Of a stretch of 64,000 nt of DNA, positions 11,488 to 23,374 are shown in pieces (positions within the stretch are counted from its first letter, which is position 1; every line of letters begins with the position of its first letter). This DNA is from Chamaecrista fasciculata (taxonomy: Eukaryota; Streptophyta; Magnoliopsida; Fabales; Fabaceae), in assembly GCA_003254925.1 (NCBI GenBank), contig QANZ01026610.1:124001-188000 (forward strand). The letters run 5' to 3'. Position numbers and translations under genes: made by a program. The notes under the pieces are model-generated. The model ran no database searches and was not told the DNA's origin. It saw nothing but the letters and a program-made list of their open reading frames with translations.

Positions 11488-13734
11488 ATAAATTATTCTA
11501 TCAACTATCAAATTTAGTAATATATATTTTTTAACTATATTCTAGCTAGTTACAAATGAATTCTTAAACTTTCACAATCTTTTGATGAATTTTAGCATAT
11601 TAAAATAAATTTTTCTAGACTTTTTAGTAGAGAAAGAAAGATTTTAAAGACAATTAAATTTGTATATATACATAAAAATAAGATGAGAGAACCATGAGTA
11701 AAATCATATTTAAATACAAGCTTATAAAAGTTAAAGGGGTTCTTAAATTTTGTTTTAAGGAGATATTTATAAATAGAGACTATAACGTTTTTGATCATAT
11801 GATCAGACTAGCTTAACTTTTTTTTTTTTGAGCAAATAGACTAGCTATAATTAAATGAGGATATTTCTAAGTTTTATAGACGGGGTTATTTATAACAAGC
11901 AGCTAGACCAAGTTTATGTAGACTATTTGTACTTTTTCCTAATATTTTTATAAGACGTGGCATTGTGGGGTCAAGTTATTGTGGGTTGATTCTTTTGTTG
12001 AAGATCAGGATAAGTTATACACCAAATTAAAACACCCTAAACAAAATAATAACTCTCGACAAAGTAATCAATGAAAAAAGAAGCCACGTCTTTCACGTCG
12101 TCTCCTTTCTCACCCATATAGATGTGAATCATATGTATCATTAGGCAAAATGAAACGAAGGTCGACGTTATTATGTAGTAATATAATCGTTGAATACATT
12201 CATGAATCTTGTAACCACACATTGAATGATGTGTCAACTCCACAATCACCCAAATGGCGATTACCAGAGATATGTTCAGTGTGGTCCATCCATGGTATAA
12301 CATACACGTACATACTATATTAAATATTGCTCCTCACAATTGAAACTCATATCGTAAACTTTTTTATCTTTCTCATCCCCTTCTTTTTGAAATTATTGTA
12401 CTCATACCTAATGCACTTTTGGATTCCCTTTTATGATATATGTTAGCTAGCAATGAATAATGAGAGATATATATGATGCTAAAGCTGTGTGTCTAATACA
12501 TATGATTGAGTACACAAAGTGGATAATTACAAACAAGTATTCAAAAATAATCAAAATGGACGGTTGTACGGGAATGTCTTGGTTCTATGCATTGAAAGAA
12601 AGAGATAACGCGAGGATATATCATGGGTCTATAAACTTTGGAATGAAACATTTATGGTATGCATAAAAGTTTATGATTATCCCCACAAGCATATATGAAT
12701 TTATCTTACAAAAAATAAATTCAGAGATGCAGTAGTCTTTCATGTTTTGTTATCAATCTTTTTATTAATGAAAATAAAATATATAGAAACTAAGTAGAGT
12801 AAAAATATAATTTAATCATTGAAAGATACACTAGCTAGTTGATAATTCAAATTTTAAAAATTTAGTTTACATGTTTTAGTCATTAAAAGTATAGTATAAC
12901 TTAATCCTTTATGTTTTTTTAGGGACTAATTATTTCAAGCACAAAATAAGTTAAATGTAATAGATTCACAATATTTAAAAACTAAAGAGTGTAAACTGAA
13001 TTTTAGAGATTGAATTGTTGATTGGTAAATTTTTAATCACTAATCTATATATTTACTTTAATAAGCAACTTTAAAGTTAAAAAACTTTTGACCAATGCTC
13101 TAATAAGTTATATGTCACTATTATTTCCGAAAATTGAAAAAAATGATAACTAAAATTGTGATTTTTTTATATCTTAATCAAACATTTTCAGGGTAATGGT
13201 TAGAAGAATTTGTTGGTATTATGATTGTGTTCAAAGTTCAAAGATGCTTTTTGTGGATGAGGACAGCAAAGGATGTCCATACATATAGTGTGTTTGGGTT
13301 GTCATGCATCAATCAATAGGTTTGCTTGAGATAGATAAGAAGAAAAAGCATAATGTATAAAGCCTTCATGATCTTAATTTCAGATGCCCTACTATACTAG
13401 GTAACTTGTTGACCTAAAATTCAACACCTCTCGCATGCTAGATATCAAATTATATGCGAGAAATTCTTGACTGCAAGCTGTACAGTAGTGGACCTAACCC
13501 TCTTCCTCTCCTTGCTTTTTTCAACTAGTAAAAATTACATATATTTATTTCTACGAAAAAATTACATATATTTATGATTTTGTTCTAGATAATTCTTAAC
13601 TGATGATTCAACAAAAAGTATTTCGTTGAATTTTGACTATGTCATTAATTTAATGTGAAAGGTACATAAGTTATAGTTTTTGGTAATTCTTATCTCACCA
13701 CAAGTTATACTTTAAAATCTACTTGGTTACTAGC

Positions 13735-13737
<3 letters not shown>
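11488..13737. other. AT-rich intergenic region
   Basis: No recognised gene. Around 12800-13030 there is a very degenerate stretch with 'tttagtcattaaaag' and 'agggactaatt' motifs, probably an old foldback of the ggtccc type. Confidence 0.5.

Positions 13738-13795
<58 letters not shown>
13738..13795. repeat. (CT)n-(TA)n compound microsatellite
   Basis: About 20 CT units followed by about 9 TA units without interruption. Confidence 0.95.
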
Positions 13796-13796
<1 letters not shown>

Positions 13797-15059
13797 CACA
13801 ACACACATGATTGCAATACTTAATTAGCGTTTGAACTTAATTAGTAGCTATATAGTGTTTGGACTAAAAATAAATTAAAGGTGTTGGATCAAATTGCCTC
13901 GTGGTTGAATGTTGTTGGCCTAAGTTAATCTTAAATTATGGTCAATTGACTACATGATATTTTGTGTTGTTGGATGATTTCAAGCGTGCATGTTGAGTTA
14001 CTTTTTATAGTAATAATTGTTAATGTTCAGACCATATTGTAGAATACATAAACTTCACAGCAAATTATAAACGAAATATTTCTAAAATTTTGTTGAATTA
14101 TACTTGATATATTTTATTAGAAATATTACACCTAGCTACTTTTCCTTTTCTTTATTTTTTGCTAATTAATTAGATAATTTTGTACATGAATATTTAAAAT
14201 ATTTTTTTTAAATATGATAATAAATACATTTTAATTAACATTGTAAACCCTAACATGATATATATAAATATATATTTAATTTTAATATATATAACAATAA
14301 AAACAGAAAATAAACTACAAGGAATATAATTTTGCTAGTTTTATTATTCTGGGAAATATTACATATATATTGTATTGAAAGTTAATATTATTAACATAGA
14401 AAAATGAAACCAAAAAAGAAAGTTTCTTTAATAATATAATGTCAAGTATGAAAGTTATCGAACTTCTTTTTCAAAAACAAAAAAAGATGAGGAAGATTAT
14501 TATGCATAATTTGTGAAGGAAAGTAAGATTAATATATTCTGAAATCTTATTATTCTTATCATTTAAATGTCTCCTTTATTTCACCACAAGACATATATAT
14601 ATGGATGAGGTTGCTTGACAATTTAACTTGACCAAAAGCATTGATTGGTTGAAACAGTGTGTTTGTTAGAAAATAAGACTAATATGAAGGTAGCCATAGA
14701 ATTATAGTCAATAAAAATGAGATCTATACATAGATACAATAATCAATTACTTCTCAACTATTATATATATTTACATGATATAAAAAGTCTTGATGTTGAC
14801 TCCATGTAGTTTTCCACGTGTAAAAATACCTAATATAAAGAACATTGCACTTACCCCTATATATATATATATGTCAAATTGCCTAACATCAATCTCTTCA
14901 AGTAACTTTGTTCCTCTCTGTCCCTATATGTTAAATGCATGCAGTACTATACTACTACTTACATTTGGGGTTCACCACCATATTGACTTGACTCCGTTTA
15001 CAAGTAAAATTTAATTTCATTCATATTGACTTAATTACCAATTGAGTCTGCAAAATAAC
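13796..15059. other. AT-rich intergenic region
   Basis: Nothing coding or structured recognised beyond simple A/T tracts. Confidence 0.5.
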
Positions 15060-15062
15060 TAA

Positions 15063-15549
15063 GGCTCCGTTTGGTATGTCACGGGGTAAGTGAAGGAAAG
15101 GGTTTTACAAAGAAAAGATTGTGAGGGAAAAGAAAAGTAGTTGAGGGAATGTAAAGTAGGTAAAAATTGAAAGTGTTTGGTATAAAAAGGTAGGGGAGGG
15201 AAAGTAAAATAGATATAGAAAGAAAATTACAAAAATGTCCTTCCCACAACCACCACAAGACCACCGCCGCCGCCGCCCACCGCCGTCCGCGGTGGCCGGC
15301 CAGTCACCATCAGCGGAAGAAGATGAGATGGGAGTGAGAGAGGCAAATTAAGAATTCTATCATAATTCCCTAGGTAGACTTGGATTACATCAGAAATGTG
15401 AAGTAAAGAAAAATGACCTATGTAATGTAAAACCCTTTAAATTGTAATCCACTTTACATAGCTCAAATTATCATACCAAACACATGAAAGTCTTGGAATC
15501 CGTGTCCTTTTACAATGTAAATCCCATTTCATGAGTACCAAACAGAGCC
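15063..15549. mobile_element. PIF/Harbinger (Tourist-like) MITE with TAA target duplication
   Basis: A 487-bp element bounded by GGCTCCGTTTGGTA and TACCAAACAGAGCC, which are inverted repeats with one mismatch. The 3-bp direct repeat TAA flanks it (15060-15062 and 15550-15552). Three-base TAA/TTA target sites and GGC...GCC ends are typical of PIF/Harbinger elements. The centre has a small GC-rich island of CCGCCG repeats near 15260-15300. There is no transposase. Confidence 0.85.
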
Positions 15550-15552
15550 TAA

Positions 15553-17825
15553 GTTGAATTGGTTGGATTTGTGGGTTGATTAAACAAAAAATACTAAATT
15601 AATTATATTTTTATTTATCTATATAATATACATTAATTAATTAATGACGACATATAATTATATAGATATATATAAATTTAATTAATAAATACATCTAACG
15701 ACGACCCTAATTATATTCTAATTAATTACTCACTCGGATATAATAGCTTTTGTTAAAGTATTCTTTATTCTTTCAAGTACAATATATATGCCCAAGTAAA
15801 CTAAAAACATGACGTTTGCTTTAGAATTTTAGAAATGGAATAACGAATGTTCAGTTTGTATACTAGTACTAGTGATAGTCTCATTCATTTTTCAAAGTGA
15901 AAAGAGTCATTAGTCATATCAGGTAATAGCATCAGTGTGTGAGTTGTTAGTTGTGAAGGCATTGTTGGAGTTCAAGAATCGAATAGATTTCTAAATTTGC
16001 ACCAGATCCATCAAATAGTAGGAAGATGAACCAGAACCAGATACTATCATCAGTTCCATTTTTATTTTATTTTGTATTTGTTTTGATAAACTTGAATATG
16101 ATTTCTTGTAATCATCCTTATATATATCTTTTGTAATTTTGTTTTAGGTATGTTACATTAGAAGTAATTATGCCTGAAGTATTTTTGGCATTAAATTTGT
16201 ATATTTTTCATAGCATTATTTTGTACGAGATTGGTCTCTTTTGCTAAACTCTAACACTCTGGTGTCTCTTATATATAATTGTCTAAATATTTTAATTCTT
16301 TTTACATACTTATAGTTATATTAGTAAGGAGGAGAAAAAAAATAGAAAAGAGGCATAATATTAATTGATTCTTTAACGCCAATTTCAATATTAGTAGAGT
16401 TTTTTTTTTTTGGTGTTGCCGTATGTTATATCAGCGCTAATTGTTTATTTTTATATTCCTCTATTTCTACATTCTTGTCACTTGGTGTTTGATTTGTGAA
16501 TAATTTGTTAGAAGAGTCACAAATTGAATAGACCCTCAAACTCAAACCAACTTTATCTTAATTGGCGAATGTCTATCATGCCCTTGACATGTAACAAAAA
16601 ATATATCATTATATATAATATAACTAAAGATCGTTACAATCAACCCAACTTTTTCAATATATAACTATAAATATCATTATACTAATTGAAGAATTAGAGA
16701 TGTTTTAAGAAGGCTATCTTCATGAACTATTCTCCGACCTCCGTAAATCAGATATGCTTCCTCAATCTTGAGTTTATTATTTTTTTTATTAATAAATAAT
16801 TCCGATTATATGATTAATTTTGACTAGTAAATTGTAAATATACCCCACCATCTGCTATATAAATATCCAACTTAGGCATTCACGGAATAAGCCACCTAAT
16901 TTTGACAGCTCCCTATGCCTTCCAAAGGAGTATCTTATTCTTTGCCATATTCACATTACTATTTGAACTTCATTTTTGGAATAAACCACATAATATATTT
17001 TTTTTTTTTTGTAAAAGGAACAGCTCCCTATGCCTTTGTGTTGTGCCTTTGGGGTTTGTTTTGGCTCTGGCCTTGTTTGCCCTCGGGCTTGATAAAAAAA
17101 ATGGCTTGACTGTTTTTTTTGGTCCGAAACATCTAATTTTTTTATTGGGTCAATATAGGATATCTAAATTAATAGAGATCAGCCCCTCAAAAAGCCCATT
17201 AGTAGGTGAATTGGGCAAATTGAACCCATTTTTGAAGCGTGGTTTAAGTGAACGATGTAAATGTAAAGAAGCTCAGAATCTATCCAAATATTATATTAAA
17301 AAGAAAACAAAAAAATGAAAGAATTAGACTGGATAAAATACGATATCCAGAATACTTAAGTAATTAATGGATTATGGATCAGTCGTATCATCGTATGTGT
17401 TAGTAGAGTTGTTAAAACTAGAAGTGTTCAAATTTTTAGAATACTAGAACAAGCATGAGTTCAATAAAATTGATACTGGAAGAGTTAAAACGTCAGAAAG
17501 ATGAGTTAGTGATTGACACAAAAGCCCAGTTGGGTAAGCCCGAGATGAACATGAATCCTCTACAGCGTATTATAGGTAAAGTGTTAGAAAGAAAAAGAAA
17601 CATATGTCAGAGATTTCACTGACAGTTTCTTTTTAGATATATATTTTTTTAATATTTAACTTATCAATCACTTCATTCATCTTTGGCCATCTGTTCACGG
17701 ACACCATAATTGTGTACACCTGGCTTTATTATAGGCAAAAGAGGCTTTTGGTATACTGTGATTTAAAGGATAACAAATTAATTTAAAATAATATGTGGAT
17801 AATATAATATATAGGAATAAGGAGA
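15553..17825. other. AT-rich intergenic region
   Basis: No gene recognised. The 138-codon plus-strand ORF near 16902-17318 is Phe-rich, spans poly-T tracts and resembles no family I know. Confidence 0.5.
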
Positions 17826-17831
17826 GATTGA

Positions 17832-17935
17832 CACGTGGCTAACTGTCTTAAAAAAATGAAGACATTGGCCGGTGGTGCCAAAGTAACACGTGGAAGGCAG
17901 AATCTGGTCCTTTCCTTACATCTCTTCCCACGTGG
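17832..17935 (+). promoter_or_regulatory. Triple ABRE/G-box cluster in the HVA22-like promoter
   Basis: CACGTGG occurs three times in the same orientation at 17832-17838, 17887-17893 and 17929-17935, 100-200 bp upstream of the HVA22-like start codon. Barley HVA22 is a classical ABA-induced gene whose response needs ACGT-core ABREs with a coupling element, so this arrangement fits ABA or drought induction. Confidence 0.7.
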
Positions 17936-18033
17936 CCCCCTCCTCTGTCCTACCATATAATTCCAACTTCATCTCATTTTTCCCATTTCATCATTCTCTT
18001 TTGTGCTGTGAACCACGTTGCAGATCGATCAAT

Positions 18034-18965
18034 ATGACCAAATTCTGGAACTTGATCACCCACCTTCATTCTCTTGCCGGGTACTACTTTTATTTTTCAT
18101 CATTAATTCATCACTTCAAACTGCAACGTACGTGTTTAATCATGCATATCTGTTGCTTTTAATTTTGCAGGCCGGTGTTGATGTTATTGTACCCTTTGTA
18201 AGTATATAGTATTTTGTTAATTATTATAACCGATATTATATTCATCTTGTTCTCCTTGTGCATATTTTAATTGTGTGAAATTGATGAAAACGATCGAGAA
18301 GGTATGCATCGGTGGTGGCGATAGAGAGTCCATCCAAGGTAGATGATCAACAGTGGCTTTCTTATTGGATCATATATTCCTTCCTTACACTTGCCGAAAT
18401 GCTTCTCCAGCCAATTCTAGAGTGGTCAGTTTCATCTTCCTTCTTCATCAATATATATAATTTTACATAATAATTAATTAATTAATTAATACATGAAGGA
18501 TACCAATATGGTACGATGTGAAGCTATTATTTGTGGGATGGCTAGTTCTACCATACTTCAATGGGGCTTCCTTCTTGTATGAGAGGTTCGTTAGAGAACA
18601 CATCAAGAGATACGTCACTACTACCACAGAACCCAAGAAACACAAGAAGCCCAAGGAACAGCATCCTCAAAAACCCAACCTCAAAAACGACAAGTCGTCG
18701 TCGTCGTCTCCTAATACTCGCTCCAAGGGCAAGAAAAAGTTTGTGGACTTTCTCACGCCCAAGAAAGTGAGTGCATTCTTCTATTCTATTATTCACGCCT
18801 AATTTATTATTTAATTAATATATACATCCATGCCTAGCTATTAATTAATTAATCTGATTAGTTAACAACTAATAGTGCTTTAGCCTTTAATGTTAACGCC
18901 TTCAATTATAATATTTATTTATTTATTTGCGAGCGGGGTTACAGGGTGATCATGAGGTGTATTAA
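18034..18965 (+). CDS. HVA22-like protein (TB2/DP1/HVA22 family)
   Basis: Small ER-shaping membrane protein related to yeast Yop1 and animal DP1/REEP5. Plant members are often ABA- and stress-induced and act in ER/vesicle traffic (family knowledge). Five exons encode 161 residues: 18034-18080, 18171-18197 (27 nt), 18302-18424, 18499-18766 and 18945-18965. All introns are GT-AG and phases agree. The TB2/DP1 core spans residues ~16-105: PVLMLLYPLYASVVAIES, DDQQWLSYWIIYSFLTL, WIPIWYDVKLLFVGWLVL, PYFNGASFLYERFVREHI. Its two hydrophobic stretches would form hairpin membrane insertions. The last ~55 residues are unusual: a Lys/Pro/Ser-rich basic tail with no domain I recognise, closing GDHEVY. The short last exon is the least certain part. 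Confidence 0.9.
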
Positions 18966-19218
18966 AGGAGGAGGACTACCACGCGTGCTTACTAGATTTG
19001 ATGGATCATCGGCTTCAACATCTTTGGCTGAGTCTTCATACTGCTCTTCTTGTATATAACTATATATATATAATATATGGAATTAGGTTTATGATACTTT
19101 CTGTAATATATCTAGACCTGTGATTACGTAAAGAATCATACACGGACTTTTTCAAGAATTTCAAATAATTACGTACTAACTGCCCTGTTAATTAATTAGC
19201 GCTATGTCAATCAAGAAA

Positions 19219-19500
19219 CTATGAAGCATGTACATTTTAGCATGTCGCTGACTTAGATATGTCTCCATGTTCGACATTCGTAGAACATCACATAACACAT
19301 ATTCATAAGTTTCAAAATATAAAATTAATTTTTGTGATTTTATTATGACAAAAAATAGAAAATAAGATCACATATAACATATATTATGAATAGATATTGT
19401 AATTTTTGAATTTTCATCAACATTTATAGATTTTTAATTATTTTTATATACAAATATATGCCTTGTCGTGTCGTATAATTTTAAGAATTTAGCGTATCAG
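19219..19500. repeat. Truncated copy of the GTGTCC-hexamer MITE
   Basis: Shares the start CTATGAAGCATG, the block 'cataacacatattcataagttt' and the block 'atatgcc-tgtcgtgtcgtataattttaagaat' with the element at 11153-11478, but stops before the hexamer array. No target duplication is seen. Confidence 0.65.
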
Positions 19501-19504
19501 AGGT

Positions 19505-19590
19505 GAGTATCCTGGCCCGAGAGCCCGCAAAAACCAACTCAACCTGTAGTCACGGGTTAGGTTGAGTTGGGTTCAAATTTTTCAGAACAG
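19505..19590. repeat. Short repeat fragment with AACCCAACTCAACC motifs
   Basis: Contains 'aaaaaccaactcaacctgtagtcacgggttaggttgagttgggttc', a small foldback. Such motifs are common in the subterminal regions of plant hAT-like elements. Only a fragment is present. Confidence 0.35.
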
Positions 19591-19837
19591 AAGAAACAGT
19601 AGTGTGTGAGGCGTGTCCAAGTCTGCAATGCCAGAGATCATAAACAGAAGAGGAATGATGAGAGGAAGAGGACTGATGAAGCTATTGGTAAACTCAATGA
19701 TGCTTTTCAATAATACATGTAATTTGGAATTTGGAATTCTGTAAAGTGACAACTGATAATGGAGCTGAAGCAGGAATAATTGTAGGAGATGATTGAGATG
19801 ATGCTGAAGAATCGGCCATTAGATCGTATATGCTTGG

Positions 19838-22800
19838 TATGCTGACACTGGCGCCACAAACCATATCACTCATAATCCCCAAAATCTTGGTTCCTCCACT
19901 GACTACAATGGCTCAGAACAAATTCACCTTGCAAATGGAACAGGTATACCGATTACTCACTTAGGTAGTGCTCAGGTGCAAATGACTGGTAGTTCTTCCT
20001 CCCCTCTCTCTCTTCAACCTGTTTTACTTGTTCCACACTCCACTAAAAATTTACTTAGTGTTTCCCAATTTGCTGCAGATAATCATGTCTTCTTTGAGTT
20101 CCATCCTAATTTTTGTCTTGTTAAATGTCAGGCTACCAGGAAGACTTTGCTCAAGGGGGTTGTTAGGGATGGTTTGTATGTTTTTGACAATCTCTCAGTT
20201 ATTCACTCCTCTGCTCCTTCAAAGCCTAGCTATGCTCTTGCATCACAGTCCTCTTCCTCTCATCATTCCTCTTCTGTTTATGATCTCTGGCATTGCAGAC
20301 TTGGACACGCCTCACACACTACTGTTTCTTCTGTTCTGAAAAATTGTAATGTGTCCAATTCAACTATAAATAAAAATTTCTTTTGTTCAGCTTGTCCTCT
20401 AGGCAAAGTTCATAAACTTCCCTTTTCTCCCTCACTGTCTCACACCACTGCACCCCTTGAATTAATTCACTCAGATGTCTGGGGTCCTGCATCAACACCT
20501 TCTCACAGTGGTTATCTCTACTATGTTCATTTTATTGATAACTATTCTCGCTTTACTTGGTTCTATCTTCTCAAACGAAAGTCTGATGTAACTAAAGCCT
20601 TTATTGACTTTAAAAATATGGTTGAAAATCAATTTAACACTAAAATAAAATCCTTTCAATCAGATGGAGGAGGTGAATTCATTGCTTTAACCAACTTTTT
20701 CACTAATCATGGCATTCAACATCGTATATCATGTCCTCACACCCCTGAGCAAAATGGTCTTGCTGAACGTAAGCATCGACATATAGTTGACATGGGCTTA
20801 ACTTTGCTTGCCAAATCCTCTTTACCTATGTCTTTTTGGGATGAAGCTTTTTCTACTGCTGTCCATATTATTAACAGGCTGCCAACTCCAATTCTTGCTC
20901 ATAAATCACCTTATGAAGTGTTATTTAACAAATGTCCTGATTATACTGCTCTTAAAGTCTTTGGTTGCACTTGTTTTCCTAATTTGCGTCCCTATAATCA
21001 TTCCAAGCTACAATTTCGCTCTGTTAAATGTACATTTATTGGATATAGTGTTAAGCATAAAGGCTATAAGTGTTTAGGACCAAATAATCGAATTTATATA
21101 TCTAGAGATGTTCTATTTGATGAATTCTCTTTTCCATTTTCCTCTAATTCATCCTCCATTGTTTCTACTATTCCTTCATCATCTGTTATGTCACATTGTA
21201 CTATGCCTGCTATTCCTTTAATTTCCTCTACCCCATCATCTGCACCATGTACTACTCAAGTGAATAATTTGTCTACTAATCCTGCTGTTAGGCAGTTTTC
21301 TTCTGATGTTGTTGTTTCAGGTGCAGGAATTTCTCCCCATTCACCCATTACACCTCTTCCTTCCCCAAGTTCTCTGCCCAGTTCACAACCCTCTCCCAAT
21401 TCTTCATCTAGTTCTTCTACACTTTATATGCTGCCTTCCCCAAGTGTTCCTTCAGCAGATTGTTCTTCTGCTTCTCTCATCCCCTCATCTACTTCCTCCA
21501 CTGCTTCCATACCACCATCTCATCATCATATGACTACCCGTTCCAAGTCAGGAATTTTCAAGCCAAAAGCCTACCTCTCTGACATTACTCCCACTTCTGT
21601 TAAAGCTGCTCTTCTCCATCCTAAATGGAAAACTGCCATGGACAGTGAGTATCAGGCCTTGATGAAAAATCACACTTGGTCCCTTGTTCCTTTACCTTTT
21701 GGTCACAAGCCTATAGGCTGTAAGTGGGTATTTCGTATTAAGGAAAATCCTGATGGCACAATCAATAAGTACAAGGCACGTCTCGTGGCTAAAGGTTTCC
21801 ATCAACAGCCTGGCTTTGACTTTCTTGACACATTCAGTCCTGTCATAAAACCAGTCACAGTAAGAGTCATTCTCACCATTGCTCTCTCTCACAATTGGAT
21901 CATTAAACATCTTGATGTGGACAATGCTTTTCTAAATGGGACAATTTCTGAAGATGTTTACATGATCCAACCTCCAGGCTTTGAACAAGGTGATTCTAAT
22001 ACTGTTTGCAAACTTCACAAATCCTTATATGGATTAAAACAGGCCCCTCGAGCTTGGTTCACCAAGCTTGCCTCCACACTTCATAATTTTGGCTTCAAAC
22101 CTGCCAAGAGTGATAATTCATTATTTATTCGCATCACTTCCACTTCTGTCATCTACATTTTGTCCTATGTGGATGACTTCATTGTTACTGGTAATAATTC
22201 CAGTGAAATTGCTACCCTCATTTCTTCTCTTCATAAGCAATTCTCCCTCAAGGACCTTGGCAGCTTGAGCTATTTTCTTGGCATTCAAGTACACTCTACT
22301 ACAAATGGAGGATTACTTCTCACGCAAACCAAGTACATCAATGATCTTTTAAATCGGGTTAACATGCTTGATGCCAAGCCTCAGCCAACTCCAATGGTTG
22401 CTGGCACTAAGTTACTCACTACAGGGACTGATCTCTTTGATGATCCTCATTTATATAGATCCACTGTGGGAGCCTTACAGTACACTTGTATTACTAGGCC
22501 TGATCTTTCTTATGCAGTGAACAAAGTCAGTCAATTCATGAGCACACCTCTCAACTCTCATTGGCAGGCTGTTAAACGTATTTTGAGGTATCTCAAAGGT
22601 ACCAGTGACATGGGCTTGCATCTTCAGAAGTCTAAAGTCCTCAAACTTTCTGCAATGTGCGATGCTGACTGGGCTTCTGATCCTGTTGATAGGCGATCAA
22701 CATCAGGATTTTGTATCTACCTTGGTCCAAATCTCATTTCTTGGATGTCAAAAAAACAGCCAATTGTCTCACGCTCATCAACAGAAGCTGAATATCGTGC

Positions 22801-23374
22801 TTTGGCCCTCACAGTTGCTGANNNNNNNNNNNNNNNNNNNNNNNNNNNNNNNNNNNNNNNNNNNNNNNNNNNNNNNNNNNNNNNNNNNNNNNNNNNNNNN
22901 NNNNNNNNNNNNNNNNNNNNNNNNNNNNNNNNNNNNNNNNNNNNNNNNNNNNNNNNNNNNNNNNNNNNNNNNNNNNNNNNNNNNNNNNNNNNNNNNNNNN
23001 NNNNNNNNNNNNNNNNNNNNNNNNNNNNNNNNNNNNNNNNNNNNNNNNNNNNNNNNNNNNNNNNNNNNNNNNNNNNNNNNNNNNNNNNNNNNNNNNNNNN
23101 NNNNNNNNNNNNNNNNNNNNNNNNNNNNNNNNNNNNNNNNNNNNNNNNNNNNNNNNNNNNNNNNNNNNNNNNNNNNNNNNNNNNNNNNNNNNNNNNNNNN
23201 NNNNNNNNNNNNNNNNNNNNNNNNNNNNNNNNNNNNNNNNNNNNNNNNNNNNNNNNNNNNNNNNNNNNNNNNNNNNNNNNNNNNNNNNNNNNNNNNNNNN
23301 NNNNNNNNNNNNNNNNNNNNNNNNNNNNNNNNNNNNNNNNNNNNNNNNNNNNNNNNNNNNNNNNNNNTTTTTAA
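19838..23374 (+). mobile_element. Ty1/copia LTR retrotransposon, partial
   Basis: A fossil copy of a Ty1/copia element. In order, the plus strand shows a protease-type segment (YADTGATNHIT) near the left end, the pre-integrase zinc region (WHCRLGHASH), the integrase core (HSDVWGPA..., FQSDGGGEF...), reverse transcriptase (WKTAMDSEYQALMKNHTW, SYVDDFIVTG) and the start of RNase H (CDADWASDPVDRRSTSG). This protease-integrase-RT-RNase H order defines Copia. The visible pol region is largely open, which suggests modest age. No gag region or flanking LTR is recognised, and the right end vanishes in the run of N, so the copy is incomplete as seen. The stated boundaries are approximate. Confidence 0.92.
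22822..23367. other. Assembly gap (546 N)
   Basis: A run of 546 undetermined bases covering the right end of the copia element. Any LTR there cannot be judged. Confidence 1.

Noticed and set aside
12037-12303. 88-codon minus-strand ORF
   Set aside because: No recognised motif and surrounded by AT-rich noncoding DNA.
13738-13795. CRISPR-like or regulatory array
   Set aside because: It is a plain CT/TA microsatellite; no spaced direct repeats of CRISPR type occur in the window.
16902-17318. 138-codon plus-strand ORF
   Set aside because: Phe-rich, spans poly-T tracts, no family resemblance, no clear promoter or splice context.
21692-21910. Minus-strand ORF inside the copia element
   Set aside because: Antisense shadow of the reverse transcriptase region.
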